Below, one piece after another: positions 47,283 through 55,897 of a DNA stretch of 64,000 bases; within the stretch, counting starts at the first letter, position 1; each line of letters starts with the position of its first letter. The stretch comes from JAJCYL01 sp963664285 (GTDB taxonomy: Bacteria; Bacteroidota; Bacteroidia; Cytophagales; Cyclobacteriaceae). The notes beneath the pieces are model-generated. The model saw only the letters and a program-made list of their open reading frames with translations, ran no database searches and was not told where the DNA came from. A program made the translations under genes and the position numbers. Where the stretch lies: positions 1-64,000 of the forward strand of contig CAXXNX010000068.1 in assembly GCA_963664285.2 (NCBI GenBank). Direction: 5' to 3'.

Positions 47283-48137
47283 ATGAAAAAGATATCAACA
47301 ATAATAGCTATAACACAGTTGGCACTTTGCCCTGTTTTAAGCGCACAATCAACATTGGATGAATTGATAGCAGTACCATTATCTAACCCAGGAGAACGAG
47401 GAACTTTGGAAATAAACTTAGTAAATGGTTCTATCGAGGTAATAGGTTATGATGGCAAGGAAGTGATAGTGAAAGCTATCGCCAAAAAAGATAACTCTGA
47501 AAATGACGAGGAGCATGGTCATCGGGATCGTGATCATGATAGAGACAACGACAGGGAAAAAGAGGGATTGAGGCGCATACCGTCTAATGCGATGGAGGTT
47601 GAAGTGACGGAACGTAAAAATAAAGTCTCAGTCGAAAGTAATTCTTGGAATCAGGGAATTGACTTTTATGTAAAAGTTCCTAAGAATTTCGATCTCCAAT
47701 TAAGTACTGTGAACAGTGGGGATATAGTTGTGGAGAATGTAAATGGGGTCTTGGAATTGAATAATGTTAATGGCGAGGTGACAGCCATTAACATTTCCGG
47801 TTCAGCCATTATTGATACAGTTAATGGAAAAATTGAGGTTTCATTTCTGTCTGTAAATAGCGACACCCCCATGGCATTTACTACGCTTAATGGCAATGTT
47901 GACGTCTCATTACCAGCGTCAGTTAAAGCCACATTTAAGATGAAGTCAGATCGTGGAGAAATCTATAGTGATTTTGACATGAAGGTTGATCAGTCGGGAC
48001 CGCAGATTGACCGTTCCAATAAAGGAGGTTTTAAGGTCACTATAGAGAATTGGGTTTACGGAAAAGTTAATGGTGGTGGGCCAGAATTCATGTTCAATAA
48101 CATGAATGGTAATATTTATCTGAGGAAGAATAAGTAA
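47283..48137 (+). CDS. Exported DUF4097-type beta-helix protein, second of two
   Basis: This 284-residue paralogue has a signal peptide (residues 1-20, ending LSAQ). A His/Asp-rich charged insert follows (EEHGHRDRDHDRDNDREKEG, about residues 77-96) that is absent from its neighbour and could bind metal. The DUF4097 repeats are STVNSGDIVVENVNGVLELN, VNGEVTAINISG and VNGKIEVSF, ending MNGNIYLRKNK. The two genes lie 25 bases apart and probably arose by duplication. Confidence 0.85.
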   Translation: MKKISTIIAITQLALCPVLSAQSTLDELIAVPLSNPGERGTLEINLVNGSIEVIGYDGKEVIVKAIAKKDNSENDEEHGHRDRDHDRDNDREKEGLRRIPSNAMEVEVTERKNKVSVESNSWNQGIDFYVKVPKNFDLQLSTVNSGDIVVENVNGVLELNNVNGEVTAINISGSAIIDTVNGKIEVSFLSVNSDTPMAFTTLNGNVDVSLPASVKATFKMKSDRGEIYSDFDMKVDQSGPQIDRSNKGGFKVTIENWVYGKVNGGGPEFMFNNMNGNIYLRKNK

Positions 48138-48151
48138 GGATAAATGGGTCC

Positions 48152-48189
48152 AAACAAGAGAGCCAGACTTAAAGCCGCCTCTCTTGTTT
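48152..48189. terminator. Bidirectional terminator after the DUF4097 operon
   Basis: AAACAAGAGAG (48152-48162) is the exact reverse complement of CTCTCTTGTTT (48179-48189), with a 16-base loop. A pyrimidine-rich tail follows. It separates the operon from the convergent lipoprotein gene. Confidence 0.75.
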
Positions 48190-48205
48190 CTTGATACTCT
48201 TTAAA

Positions 48206-48495
48206 TCAGCCACAATCCAGCTCATCCAGAACCTTCTGAGCAGTTTCTGTTGCAAGTTTGGCTTCAACCCCCAAACCACTATCTCCCGTTATTTCACACC
48301 CACCATCAATGTAATTTTGTAGAGCCTTCGCGTATTCGTCACATTTATCTATATCTAAAACGTATTCGACAAATGTTGAAAATACTTCATACCTCGCAGG
48401 TAACAGTGGAGTTATCATCAACGTCATCATCCCCGCAGGAGATTAATATGATGGATGTTGCCATCATTGCGAATAAGTGTTACTACTTTCATCAT
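48206..48495 (-). pseudogene. Small lipoprotein gene with two frameshifts
   Basis: The C-terminal frame (48206 to about 48390) encodes FSTFVEYVLDIDKCDEYAKA and ends AQKVLDELDCG. Upstream, in another frame, is ATSIILISCGDDDVDDNSTV, a clear lipobox. A start at 48495 (MMKVVTL) would give a normal signal peptide if one extra A near 48472 is ignored. Read together it is a lipoprotein of about 95 residues with several cysteines. No family is recognised. Confidence 0.55.
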
Positions 48496-48541
48496 AGGAC
48501 ATTATTTAATGATGTTATTCAAAAAGTTCAATTCCACAAAC

Positions 48542-50785
48542 TTAAAATCTCAGTCTTAATCCCAACAGTACATTTCTGCCTGCCTGGGGATAGTAATAAT
48601 TCTCTCTTACTGCCAGGCTGCCTCCAAAATAGCCAAACGTATATCCATTGGATTCATATTCATGGTTAAGTATATTGTTAACCAACAGGTTAACTTCAAT
48701 CTCCTTAATGAAGTCCGTAGAAAGGTTAAATCCTACCTGGACGTCGTTCACAAAATAAGCATCTATCCTTCGATCTTCATTTGATGTATTATCTAAGTAT
48801 TGTTTTCCAACATATTTTGAAATGACTGAGAGACTCAAAAATTTGCTTGGAGAAAAAGTCCAATTGGAGGTTGCAACTATACTGGGAGAAAATGAAATAT
48901 CCGTTTCGCTAAAATCATTTTCTAAAATATTGAACTCATCAAAGGCTGTTCCATAGTTGTATAAAATCTCAGTAAAGTTTTCGATTTTGTTTTCGCTGAA
49001 GGTGGCATTACCACTCCAATCAATCAATTCGGTTAATTGTACCCCACCGGTAAGTTCGATCCCGGTTCTATGGCTTTTTGGGACATTGATTCTAATGTTT
49101 GATCCAACATCATTCAGTTCACCGGTTAATACCAATTGATCTTTATAACTCATGTGGTAGAAATTGGCATTAAACACTATTCTCCTGGAGGCTATTTTAT
49201 AGCCTACCTCAAGGTCTCGTAACGTCTCTTCTTTAGGTAATAGTGGAGAATCGATGAAATCATTACGATCTGGTTCACGATTACCAATGGCATAAGAGGC
49301 ATAAAAATTACTGCTACTATTTAGAGAATAGAATACCCCCACTTTGGGATTGAAAAACACAAAGTCATCGCCTACATCAATATTTTGCAGATCACTATCA
49401 ACACCTATGGTTTGATAATTCACCGTTCTAAGTTGCAAATCACCGAAAAGGTTGATTTTGTCATTAACACCGTAATTGAATTTTAAAAAACTATTAAAAT
49501 CCTTCTTTTCCCCGACGTTGTCATAGTAGCGCTCGCGAATATTACTGGTAGCAGCATACTCTGCCCATATTATCTCTCCAAAATGGTCACCGTCATAGTA
49601 TTGGTAACCCCCGCCAAATGTGGCTTCAACTTTTTTCTCATTAAAGTTTAATCCGTAGGTAAAACCATAAAAATCGTTGTCCAGCCATCTTCTTCTGATC
49701 ACGTCAGATTCCATTACTGTCTCGGAACCAATGGTGACATAAGGCAGTCCATAGTCTTCCAAAAGATCATCTCCTTCTCTAAATTGCTCAAAATAACCTC
49801 TACCATAAGTATAATGACCTGATAAATTAAAGGACCAGCTTCCCCCGAGGCCTTGACTTAAATGTAATTGATAATGGTCCTGAGTATAGTTATCAACCTG
49901 GTTATCATAAAAATACCAGTTAAAAGTGCGACCGTCATTCCTAATGTTGTCCGCTCGCTGGCCACTAAGACCATTATTAGTAATGACCTCTTCAATGCCT
50001 TGCGAATCATTATTAAGAACCGCCTCAGGTGTACCATACCACGATTGATAGGTGACTTCTTTGCCTCCAAAAACCAAAGCTTTCAAAGTCGTTTTCCTAC
50101 CGACATAAGCGCCCGACAGGAAGTAAGACCTCAAATCGGCGCTTGCCCGGTCCACATAGCCGTCAGAAGCAATCTTAGATAATCTGCCTCCAAATGACCA
50201 TCTATTATTGATCAATCCTGAATTAATAATAATGTTATGTTTTCGAGTACCAAAAGAGCCCACAGAGTTGTTAACCTCGGCAAAAGCAGCAGCAGAAGGC
50301 GCACTGGTTTCCAGGTTCACCGATCCACCAAAGGCTCCTGCTCCATTAGTTGAAGTACCAACTCCTCTCTGAATCTGTATGGAATTAAGGGATGATGAAA
50401 AATCCGGCAGGTTAACCCAGAAAGTTCCCTGGGATTCAGCATCATTGTAAGGTATTCCATTAATCGTAATATTAATCCTGGTGGCGTCACTGCCTCTTAT
50501 CCTCATGCCTGTATAGCCGACGCCGGTACCCGCATCGGAGGTAGTAACTAAAGATGGCGTAAGCCTGAGCAAGTAAGGCATATCCTGGCCAAGGTTCCTT
50601 TTTTTAATATCCTCCTTCTCAAGATTTGTGTAGGCTACCGGAGTTTTTTCACCCGCTCGGGTTGAAGAAATAATTATTTCTTCAAGGCCAATGGTTTTGA
50701 TAGAATCCCCTTGCTGGTTAGTCTGCGCCAGCAACACTTTTGAGATCAGCAGAACTGCCGAAAACAACGAAATCGCATGTTTCAT
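48542..50785 (-). CDS. TonB-dependent outer-membrane receptor, TPP-riboswitch controlled
   Basis: The 747-residue protein has a signal peptide (residues 1-20), a plug domain and a beta-barrel. The plug includes EEIIISSTRAGEKTPVAYTN, GMRIRGSDATRINITINGIP and RGVGTSTNGAGAFGGSVNLE. The barrel ends in RNVLLGLRLRF, with the terminal aromatic required for insertion. It lacks a carboxypeptidase-like N-terminal domain, so it resembles classic vitamin/siderophore receptors. The TPP riboswitch in its leader marks it as the likely importer of thiamine or a thiamine precursor across the outer membrane, powered by TonB-ExbBD. Confidence 0.93.
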   Translation of the reverse strand: MKHAISLFSAVLLISKVLLAQTNQQGDSIKTIGLEEIIISSTRAGEKTPVAYTNLEKEDIKKRNLGQDMPYLLRLTPSLVTTSDAGTGVGYTGMRIRGSDATRINITINGIPYNDAESQGTFWVNLPDFSSSLNSIQIQRGVGTSTNGAGAFGGSVNLETSAPSAAAFAEVNNSVGSFGTRKHNIIINSGLINNRWSFGGRLSKIASDGYVDRASADLRSYFLSGAYVGRKTTLKALVFGGKEVTYQSWYGTPEAVLNNDSQGIEEVITNNGLSGQRADNIRNDGRTFNWYFYDNQVDNYTQDHYQLHLSQGLGGSWSFNLSGHYTYGRGYFEQFREGDDLLEDYGLPYVTIGSETVMESDVIRRRWLDNDFYGFTYGLNFNEKKVEATFGGGYQYYDGDHFGEIIWAEYAATSNIRERYYDNVGEKKDFNSFLKFNYGVNDKINLFGDLQLRTVNYQTIGVDSDLQNIDVGDDFVFFNPKVGVFYSLNSSSNFYASYAIGNREPDRNDFIDSPLLPKEETLRDLEVGYKIASRRIVFNANFYHMSYKDQLVLTGELNDVGSNIRINVPKSHRTGIELTGGVQLTELIDWSGNATFSENKIENFTEILYNYGTAFDEFNILENDFSETDISFSPSIVATSNWTFSPSKFLSLSVISKYVGKQYLDNTSNEDRRIDAYFVNDVQVGFNLSTDFIKEIEVNLLVNNILNHEYESNGYTFGYFGGSLAVRENYYYPQAGRNVLLGLRLRF

Positions 50786-50847
50786 AATTTATTAAATAAT
50801 CGGTTAAACATCCACGAAACCAAAGGGGCGGCTTCGTCTTATAGTTT

Positions 50848-50949
50848 ACCATACCTCCCTGCGCCGGCATTATCCGGATCAGGTTCAATGGGTATAATCT
50901 CAGCCTGTTTTTAACCCTTCTGAATACTCAGAAGAGCGAGGCACCCCTT
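50848..50949 (-). promoter_or_regulatory. TPP riboswitch (THI element)
   Basis: On the minus strand the conserved blocks appear in order: GGGGTGCC (P1/P2 start), a variable hairpin (CTTCTGAGTATTCAGAAG), CTGAGATTATACCC (pyrimidine sensor), TTGAACCTGATCCGGATAAT and GCGCAGGGA (pyrophosphate sensor). It lies about 60 bases upstream of the receptor ATG. Downstream, GCCGCCCCTTT could pair with the AAAGGGG at the 5' edge of the aptamer, offering an alternative fold for control. Confidence 0.96.
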
Positions 50950-50974
50950 TTATTACTTCAAAGTTAATAGTGGA

Positions 50975-51492
50975 TTAATCAATTCCAAATTCATGAATAG
51001 ATTGGATAGCGCTCCTTAAGCAGTTAGTACCTGTTCCCTTAATCAGTTCAAACCGTTCGCCACTTAATTGTAAGTCCTTGTAGTATAGATCAAATAGCTC
51101 ATTTCTGTCTTGAGGATTTTCTCTCTGGCTATCGGGTTCCCATGGGATATCAGGCCTCAGTAAAAGTTGCAAATCATATTGTCTTTCTTTTATCAAGTTG
51201 AGAATGATATTCTCACAATTACCATATTTATAAATACTCCAGATTTTGATGACTAAAAGGTTAGTGTCACAAATAATCATTGGAGGATTGGATTTCAGTA
51301 CTTCATCTTCGAGGTCTATTTGGCCTTTGGCGATCTCCAATAGATCGCCTTGAGTATATCCTCTCTGTGAATTTTCCAAATAAACCCGAGCATATCATCT
51401 ACCAATGGCACCTTATAATGGCTGGCCATTTCTTGTGCCAAAGAAGATTTCCCACTTGATTCCGGTCCGACTATAGCAATTTTCCGTGTCAC
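50975..51492 (-). pseudogene. NadR-like ATPase/ribosylnicotinamide-kinase-type protein, one frameshift
   Basis: Starting from GTG 51492, the protein begins KIAIVGPESSGKSSLAQEM with a P-loop. The frame is lost at about 51402, where one T is missing (VDDYARVYLENSQRGY expected). It resumes and shows IICDTNLLVIKIWSIYKYGN and LQLLLRPDIPWEPDSQRENP, the signature of the NadR kinase domain. The length of about 172 residues is that of a stand-alone kinase domain. Such genes often accompany thiamine or NAD salvage loci in Bacteroidota, and it is immediately upstream of the TPP riboswitch. The single-base gap may be an assembly error. Confidence 0.85.
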
Positions 51493-51558
51493 TCGCAGTT
51501 ATCCTTAAATTAATTTAGTGGGAAATAGGCTTTGCTGAGATCAACTAATAAGTGCAAT

Positions 51559-51595
51559 GAAGGATGAAAAAGCTTTTAAGGCTTTTTCATCCTTC
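51559..51595. repeat. 15-bp palindrome in IS30 copy 2
   Basis: GAAGGATGAAAAAGC (51559-51573) and its exact reverse complement (51581-51595) enclose a 7-base loop. This is the counterpart of the longer hairpin in copy 1, and it lies in the same place between the terminal repeat and the transposase start. Confidence 0.8.
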
Positions 51596-51625
51596 AAAAG
51601 CCTGAACAGTGCAATCTTTTGCAAA

Positions 51626-52632
51626 ATGTCAAAAAACTACACACATCTCAGTATTGATCAAAGGTATCAAATTGAAGCATTATTGAAAACAGGAGCTACT
51701 CAAAAGGAGATTGCCTGTATCGTTCATTTTCACCCATCTACGATCTCACGTGAGCTTAAGCGAATTGTGGGTTCAAGAGGTAGGGGAGCTGGTGGTCTAT
51801 CGAACAGCAAATGCACAAAAGGAGGACCAATCTTCGTCATCAAGAAAAGCCAAAAAGAGTGATTTTCACCAAACCCATGAAAGACTGGATAGTTAACCGG
51901 CTCCAAGAAGATAGATGGAGTCCTGAATTGATCAGCCATCAGGGAAAGAAAACGAGAGAATGTCCACTTAGCCATGAATGGATTTACCAATGGATATGGG
52001 AATGTAAGCACACCAACCACCAGGAGAACCAAGAATACAAACAACTATACACATATCTAAAACATGGCAAACGAATGCGCAAACGAGGAAACAGAAAAGA
52101 TCGTAGAGGTATTATCCCGAATAGGGTATCAATTGAACAGCGACCCCAGATCATTAACAAAAGGGAACGATTGGGAGATATAGAAGTCGATTTAATGATG
52201 GGTAAAAACCACAAAGGCTCTTTGTTGGTGATGACAGACCGAGCAAGTCTTTTTACCAGAATCAGAAAGATGCACAGTAAAAATGCCGATCAAATGGCCG
52301 AAGCTATTGTGGAGGAACTCTCTCAGGATAAACACAAACTGGAAACACTCACTTTTGATAATGATATGGCATTTTCTAAACATGAGTTGATTGCTCAATC
52401 CCTTGATGTGGATGCCTATTTCACTCGTCCCTATACTAGTCAGGATAAAGGGACAGTTGAAAATAGGATTGGGGTAATCAGAAGGTTTTATCCTAAGAAA
52501 ACAGATATTAGATTTGTTACAGAGGAGCAAATCAAAGTTGTTGAAAACAAAATCAATGAACGCCCTGTTAGAAAATTTAATTACCTAAACGCAAAGCAAG
52601 TGCTACAAAGGAAAATTGCACTTATTACTTGA
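51626..52632 (+). pseudogene. IS30 family transposase, copy 2, two single-base insertions
   Basis: Against copy 1, this gene has an extra G at about 51793 (GGTGGTC for GGTGTC) and an extra A at about 51818 (CACAAAAGG for CACAAAGG). The N-terminal helix-turn-helix is therefore out of frame with the catalytic core, which is open from 51811 to 52632 and keeps VEVDLMMGK-like, FDNDMAF and VENRIGVIRRF motifs. Both changes are in short homopolymers, so an assembly error is possible. Confidence 0.88.
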
Positions 52633-52739
52633 ACTTACATTTTAAATTAGATTTAATGTTAGAAATTGTTTGAAAGCAGGCAAGACTATGAATAATTGGC
52701 ATAATTGTGGCTGGGATATAAACAATATTTTTAGATGAA

Positions 52740-53132
52740 ATGAGATTTTCTAGCTTGGCACTGATGGCGATCCTCTGGCTATTCATCAACCACATCACTG
52801 TGGCGCAGGACGTATTAGCTGATGTGAGTGCGTCATTGAAAGCCGGAAGTTCCAGGGAACTGGTGAAATATTTTAAGGATGTCGTGGAGTTGAAAATCGA
52901 TGGTGAAAGTTCTAACTATAGCCGAACACAAGCTGAATTTATCCTCAAGGACTTTTTTAAGAAAAATGAAGCATCCGGTTTCGAGTATGTCTTTGAAGGC
53001 AATTCTAGGGAAGGCTTAAAATATGCCATCGGCACCTATTCCTACAAGGGAGGCTCTTATCGGGTCTATATCCTTTTCAAAAAAGCGGGTAATACCTTAA
53101 TGATTGATACACTCGATTTCACCAAAGAATAG
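52740..53132 (+). CDS. DUF4783 family exported protein
   Basis: The 130-residue protein has a signal peptide ending at about residue 22 (ITVAQ). An NTF2-like fold with the DUF4783 pattern follows: ASLKAGSSRELVKYFKDVVE, RTQAEFILKDFFKKNEASGF, GLKYAIGTYSYKGGSYRVYI. Function is unknown. It lies 16 bases upstream of nadC, an arrangement common in Bacteroidota. Confidence 0.9.
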   Translation: MRFSSLALMAILWLFINHITVAQDVLADVSASLKAGSSRELVKYFKDVVELKIDGESSNYSRTQAEFILKDFFKKNEASGFEYVFEGNSREGLKYAIGTYSYKGGSYRVYILFKKAGNTLMIDTLDFTKE

Positions 53133-53148
53133 TACCTAACTTTGGCGG

Positions 53149-54015
53149 ATGAATTTACCCTATCTCACCGAAGAGGCATTAAACCAATTCATAAAATCAG
53201 CCCTAAAAGAAGACATCGGTCACGGTGATCACTCATCATTGGGCGCTATTCCTTTCGATGCTCAATGTTCAGCACAATTGAAGATTAAGGATGAAGGCGT
53301 ACTTGCCGGAATGGTATTAGCGGAGAGGATTTTTAAAACAATAGATCCTGACCTGAAGGTATCAAACCAGCTAAAAGATGGTGATAGGGTAAAGTTTGGA
53401 GATATCGGTTTAGAAGTCCGGGGAAGAGCTATTTCAATACTTTCCGCGGAACGCCTAGTCCTCAACTGTATACAGCGAATGAGTGGCATCGCTACGAAAA
53501 CACGAAATCTGGTAGACTTGATCAAGCATACCAAGGCACAGCTATTGGATACCCGCAAGACAACACCAAATGCAAGAATAATAGAGAAATGGGCCGTGGC
53601 TATAGGTGGAGGCCAAAACTATCGATTTGGTCTTTATGACATGATCATGCTAAAGGACAATCACAATGACTTTGCCGGGGGAATAAAAGCTGCGATCTCA
53701 TCGACCAAGAAATACCTAGCTGAAAACAATCTTCAACTTAAAACGGAAGTGGAAACCAGAAACCTTGAAGAAGTGAACCAGGCATTAGAAACGGGAGGTG
53801 TTGATGTTATAATGCTAGATAACTTTGATTTGTTGAATCTGAAACAGGCTGTGGATCTCATAGGTGACAAATGTCAAACAGAAGCCTCAGGGGGCATAAC
53901 AGAAAGCACCATAAAGGATATTGCTGAAACCGGGGTAGATTTAATTTCAGTTGGTGCCTTGACCCATTCTTACAAAAGTCTAGATATCAGTTTAAAAGCC
54001 AACCTTGGAAGATAG
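53149..54015 (+). CDS. nadC: Nicotinate-nucleotide pyrophosphorylase (carboxylating)
   Basis: NadC (quinolinate phosphoribosyltransferase) makes nicotinate mononucleotide from quinolinate and PRPP. Signatures are AERLVLNCIQRMSGIATKTR, LLDTRKTTPNARIIEKWAV with its conserved Arg and Lys, GGGQNYRFGLYDMIMLKDNH, and the C-terminal phosphate-binding stretch EASGGITESTIKDIAETGVD. At 288 residues it is the usual length and intact. It is probably co-transcribed with the DUF4783 gene. Confidence 0.97.
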   Translation: MNLPYLTEEALNQFIKSALKEDIGHGDHSSLGAIPFDAQCSAQLKIKDEGVLAGMVLAERIFKTIDPDLKVSNQLKDGDRVKFGDIGLEVRGRAISILSAERLVLNCIQRMSGIATKTRNLVDLIKHTKAQLLDTRKTTPNARIIEKWAVAIGGGQNYRFGLYDMIMLKDNHNDFAGGIKAAISSTKKYLAENNLQLKTEVETRNLEEVNQALETGGVDVIMLDNFDLLNLKQAVDLIGDKCQTEASGGITESTIKDIAETGVDLISVGALTHSYKSLDISLKANLGR

Positions 54016-54078
54016 CCGTTCTGAGTGGGAGTAAGAGGTATCATTTTATGGCTTGTTCAAAAAACGTTAAATTGTCGT

Positions 54079-54324
54079 ATGGTTTATGTTGCTAAAGTTA
54101 AACCAAAAAAGCACTACAAATTGTGGTTGAAATTCAGTGATTCTACTGAAGGAATTCCAGGATAAGGGTGTTTTTAAATTTCTCAAAGAAGTAGAAAATT
54201 TTAATAAGTCTATATCGATTCAGAAAGCGGTGCTATCGCCTATAATGCTGAAGTTAATATCCACCCTATAAAGGCATACATGACTGTTTCGGGGCTCTCT
54301 TTGAAAGAATTTCAGACCAAATAA
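54079..54324 (+). pseudogene. DUF2442 protein remnant
   Basis: An ATG at 54079 gives MVYVAKVKPKKHYKLWLKFS and soon stops. In other frames the sequence continues DKGVFKFLKEVENFNK and YIDSESGAIAYNAEVNIHP, the typical body of DUF2442 proteins. At least two indels break it. DUF2442 genes are often paired with DUF4160 genes, whose remnant follows. Confidence 0.65.
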
Positions 54325-54331
54325 TCAGTGT

Positions 54332-54517
54332 ATTCCTCTCATTAGTCGATTTTTTGGCATCTCAATATTCATGTATTTTGATGATCCTCCACCCGCACAT
54401 TTTCACGCCCTTTATGGTGAATATGAGGTTTTAATTGGCAACTATATACATTATGGGACAAAGGGGTTAACAAATGACCTGAAGCGGGGTTGCTTTTTTA
54501 AATTGGTCAAACTCTAA
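54332..54517 (+). pseudogene. DUF4160 protein remnant
   Basis: The frame reads PLISRFFGISIFMYFDD, then PPPAHFHALYGEYEVLIGNY, which is the DUF4160 signature. It lacks an ATG at the expected place. After the conserved half the sequence becomes unlike the family and ends at 54517. With the DUF2442 remnant this is a decayed two-gene module, possibly once a toxin-antitoxin-like pair. Confidence 0.6.
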
Positions 54518-54774
54518 CTTCAAGAAGATCAGAGGGATAGGATTAACTATGAAAGCTTAGATTATCAATCAAGGAACGATCGACAAATGTCAGTGTGTGT
54601 AAGCACACTTGACCAAAACCGATTTGCAGCTATTTACTTTCTTAATCTTTATTTAGGAACTGACTCTTTGACACTTCGTCCATATCCCATTACAATGTGG
54701 AGCTTTTCTTCGCACTCCTTAGAACGTACTACATTTGCTTTTTATCTGGCATGAAGTAAAAGTACAATGCGTAA

Positions 54775-55017
54775 CTAACCTTTCCATTGTTTCCAACATT
54801 TTAAGTGATCCGGTGGAGGTTTTATATCGAGATCCAAACACGTTTTGACTACGATTGGGGAAAAATACTTTTCCTGCATTTGTAAAGGAAATGAAATATC
54901 TCCTTTTGTTAAGATGACCCTGTCGAATTCATTCCAATAATCACTATTAACTACCTCGCAACCTTGTTCTTTTAAATAATCAATGAATTCCTGTTGCTTA
55001 AAATAAGGTACTGCCAT
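54775..55017 (-). CDS. HicA-like small protein
   Basis: The 80-residue product resembles HicA-type mRNA interferase toxins in size and general pattern (KQQEFIDYLKEQGCEVVNSD at the N-terminus, then an amphipathic strand). It lacks the usual GSHH-type histidine motif, so toxicity is uncertain. It follows its partner gene by 15 bases in the same direction. The assignment is weak. Confidence 0.45.
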   Translation of the reverse strand: MAVPYFKQQEFIDYLKEQGCEVVNSDYWNEFDRVILTKGDISFPLQMQEKYFSPIVVKTCLDLDIKPPPDHLKCWKQWKG

Positions 55018-55032
55018 GCATTAGGTTTTACG

Positions 55033-55299
55033 TCAATTCATCAGTGCAAACTGAAATTGATCTTCAGTTTCACCTTCATTGATTAAGGGTAAATCATCAA
55101 GTGATTTGATTTCCTTTTGCTGGATTGAATTAATATCCAGCTTGTAATCAAAAGCAATCTTGACTTTCAGTGATTTCCATAACTCAATTTTAACCTCATC
55201 CACTGTTTTGCCCTGAACGACTAAACCTTTGAAACCATCAGCCCAAGCTAAGTAGCCCGAGTCTCCAAAGTTCTGTATGAATCCAGTAATAACAAGCAT
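55033..55299 (-). CDS. HicB-like antitoxin candidate
   Basis: The 88-residue protein has the partly degraded RNase-H-like HicB pattern: GDSGYLAWADGFKGLVVQGK followed by VDEVKIELWKSLKVKI. No separate DNA-binding domain is present. It precedes the HicA-like gene, so the order is antitoxin then toxin, opposite to canonical hicAB. The region around is AT-rich and bordered by decayed DUF2442/DUF4160 genes. Confidence 0.5.
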   Translation of the reverse strand: MLVITGFIQNFGDSGYLAWADGFKGLVVQGKTVDEVKIELWKSLKVKIAFDYKLDINSIQQKEIKSLDDLPLINEGETEDQFQFALMN

Positions 55300-55897
55300 G
55301 TGTTTATGGTTTTGTGTGTAATCTGTTAAATAAACCGTTAATAGTCAACATATATTCTGTAATAGCACGCAAAAATATTAATATTCTAATAATTAATTTT
55401 GTTTATTATTAATAATAACGTCTATAATATAGAAAGTTGCCTTTTGAAGCAATGATATTCATCATTTGTTGGTTGCCTGACTTTTTGGGTTGATCATACG
55501 GACATTACCAAATTTATATGAATTGAGTGTCATTATCAATAGTGGTTATAGAGTATTTTCACAATAATATAATGCTAAGCCAAATGGCCAGTGAATTGTA
55601 CTGGTTATTCAGATGCTCAATTAACTGCTTGTATGTCATGTTAATACTCCGAGTTATGGAAACCAGGAACTTAACCCACTGAGTTTAGTACAGAAACCAA
55701 AGAAAAGACAGAAAAATTCATGAAAATTGGATAGAAGTACAATTCTGAATCATTACATAAAATAGAACCTTTGACTTAGGAATTTCATAGAAGGGCCTTC
55801 GAAAGTTGTAGCTACGCTGGGGTTTAAAATCAATCCTGCCGTTATATTTTATGAAGTGTGTCTTTAATTTTCGAAATTAGAACACTATAACATCCAG
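55300..55897. other. AT-rich intergenic stretch
   Basis: No gene, RNA or repeat is recognisable in these 600 bases. They are very AT-rich around 55360-55440 and contain only short frames. The promoters of the HicB-like gene and of the helicase gene should lie at the two ends. Confidence 0.4.

Larger units (their letters stand above)
51534..52638 (+). mobile_element. IS30-like element, copy 2
   Basis: The element matches copy 1 (6862-7970) in reverse orientation, with left end CTGAGATCAACTAATAAGTG and right end CACTTATTACTTGAACTTAC. It is inserted about 40 bases upstream of the NadR-like gene's start codon. No target duplication is certain. Confidence 0.87.
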
